Source of the DNA: Saprospiraceae bacterium
Lineage (GTDB): Bacteria; Bacteroidota; Bacteroidia; Chitinophagales; Saprospiraceae
Assembly: GCA_017995875.1 (NCBI GenBank)
Contig: JAGOIB010000118.1
Coordinates: forward strand, 1-6,547
Direction: 5' to 3'
Length of the DNA: 6,547 bases
Position 1 is the first letter of the stretch; each line of letters begins with the position of its first letter. Under the pieces are notes generated by a model. That model saw only the letters and a list, made by a program, of their open reading frames with translations. It had not been told where the DNA came from and did not search any database. Shown piece by piece: positions 6,401 through 6,547 of the stretch. Both the position numbers and the translations under genes were made by a program.

Positions 6401-6547
6401 GAGTACAGGTCTTTCACAGCCGGTTGGTGTATCAGTTGCCAACAGTGTGCCTACCTATAGTTTTGACCCATCACAGACTACATCTGTTTTCAATGATTTT
6501 GGTCTTGCCAGCAGATGGCAGGCGCAATTGGGATTGAGATATAATTT
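3441..6547 (+). CDS. Oar-like TonB-dependent outer-membrane receptor (3' edge cut by window)
   Basis: The frame is open from the ATG at 3441 to the right edge without a stop (1035 complete codons). The last bases encode L-R-Y-N followed by TT, so the protein probably ends in F with the stop just outside. Residues 1-20 are a signal peptide (MKKALLLL, likely cut after LHA before Q21). Residues ~27-112 are a carboxypeptidase-regulatory-like beta-sandwich (DEDGQPIPGANV, RDDGGYTIPNM, VSFIGYEKK). LGEIEVVASG at 114-123 is at the usual position of a TonB-box-like link. The plug spans ~125-240 (GRNDQYNNYSLDG at 171-183, TKSGTNE near 240). The remainder is the barrel, with GGPIIKNKLFFF at 282-293, a DxNxDG loop at 882-887 and a typical last-strand region (LDILNVGN). 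This is the Oar type; in Myxococcus xanthus Oar is needed for secretion of the protease PopC, so protein export rather than nutrient uptake is possible. The substrate here is unknown. No partner lipoprotein such as SusD is seen. Confidence 0.92.
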   Translation, partial: MKKALLLLFSGLVFTFSLHAQVTTSAMAGYVMDEDGQPIPGANVLATHTPSGTIYGVITRDDGGYTIPNMRVGGPYTLEVSFIGYEKKTLESIYLKLGEKLRSDVTLIEAATELGEIEVVASGAAVINSDRTGAATFITNEQIRNMPTITRSAADLTRLNPMAADGGSFAGRNDQYNNYSLDGAIFNNPFGLDAATPGGQADAQPVSLDAIEQITVAIAPYDVSQSGFTGASIDAVTKSGTNEFDGSVFAYYRNKDMLGVKVEDTEVTRGDLSQLQAGFSVGGPIIKNKLFFFANFELERRSDLGSYFLANRGETGSNISRVTAADLDMVSSLLQSEYGYSTGAYENYEHKTDNQKAILKFDYNMGSNHKLSLTFNYLDAYRDKPAHPSAIGRRGPDFQTLQFENSGYRINNDILGGILEFKSIFGNKYANKFQFGLTSFKDSRDPFSTPFPVLSIAKDGVRYIVAGHEPFSIHNKLDQDVLQISDNFNIYLKGHTLTIGGSLEKFSFDNSFNLNAYGGTFGPDIDFANVEAYITSPEFAGMVTAAQTTFDNNNANDTWALAETNMGQLAFFAQDEIAVNDQFTLTLGLRADIPLYFDTPDKIQENIDRNCCYDPTIVYSDEFGDTVTFDQTVLPDSKPLWSPRIGFNYDIHGDQTAQLRGGTGFFTGRFPFVWIGNQVANPNSFFYCVTDPNFKYPQVWRSNLGYDQKFGQGWTFTTDLVYTKDIQAAMVRNYGLRPPSGSLAGPGSRPIYLAEDRVMNFGGPTNAYVFTNTSLGYSINASLQIRKDYVSNFGWMIAYNYLDSKDAASIDAEISSDAYDRNPANVVHSNTPSLAPSLYGNKHRFVGSLYKRFEYGKSWATHIALFMEYVQGNRYSFTYSGDINNDGSGLNDLMYIPTVGELSQMNFGSDAQRDAFNSYIEQDDYLSAHRGQIAEKYGSTSPWYSRWDVRITQEFGLGNGSNVQLSLDILNVGNLLNSDWGVREIATSTGLSQPVGVSVANSVPTYSFDPSQTTSVFNDFGLASRWQAQLGLRYN

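Noticed and set aside
3719..6442. Minus-strand open frames within the receptor gene (3719-3919, 4193-4426, 4605-4862, 4874-5179, 6212-6442)
   Set aside because: All lie opposite one uninterrupted receptor frame with recognisable domains throughout, and none has a plausible product.
6352..6537. Short + strand open frame near the right edge
   Set aside because: It is out of frame with the receptor, whose conserved C-terminal strands are read through the same bases.
6540..6547. Apparent truncation of the receptor
   Set aside because: The frame simply meets the window edge. The final residues R-Y-N plus TT match a normal barrel C-terminus ending in F, so the gene is probably intact.

Overview
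The window reads as ordinary chromosomal DNA from a member of the Bacteroidota, possibly Saprospiria- or Cytophagia-like; the class is a guess. Four things point there. The large gene at the right end is an Oar-type TonB-dependent receptor, with a carboxypeptidase-regulatory-like domain in front of a plug and barrel. One gene matches the Bacteroidota family DUF6702. The strong promoter ahead of ahcY follows the TAnnTTTG consensus of that phylum rather than a sigma70 -10 box. Most starts have A/T-rich leaders without a Shine-Dalgarno sequence.

Layout. The left edge carries the 3' end of a gene on the + strand for a glycine-rich protein whose C-terminus looks like a Bacteroidota TonB-family domain (3-542); its start lies outside the window. 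It converges on ridA (553-927, minus strand), with 10 bases between the stop codons. A 122-base divergent region (928-1049) separates ridA from ahcY and holds a good ahcY promoter. On the + strand follow ahcY (1050-2369, S-adenosylhomocysteine hydrolase), a secreted DUF6702 protein (2369-2920) and yidD (2924-3154). They overlap by one base and are spaced by three, so they look like one operon. A 286-base non-coding gap (3155-3440) contains several short inverted repeats and a weak promoter candidate. The rest of the window (3441-6547) is one open frame for the Oar-like receptor. It runs off the right edge at what is very probably its last residue, since the visible end is RYN followed by TT, as expected for an outer-membrane barrel ending in phenylalanine.

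How the genes fit together. AhcY recycles the methylation by-product SAH, and RidA detoxifies reactive enamines and imines made by PLP enzymes, which act further along the homocysteine-to-cysteine route; their divergent arrangement is compatible with a shared metabolic theme but does not prove one. YidD helps membrane-protein insertion and DUF6702 is probably periplasmic, so the operon joins a cytosolic housekeeping enzyme to two envelope genes. The TonB-like protein and the receptor would belong to the same kind of energised outer-membrane system, but they lie about 2.9 kb apart with other genes between them. I see no mobile element, CRISPR array, RNA gene, phage gene or defence system, and no clear sign of a new system.
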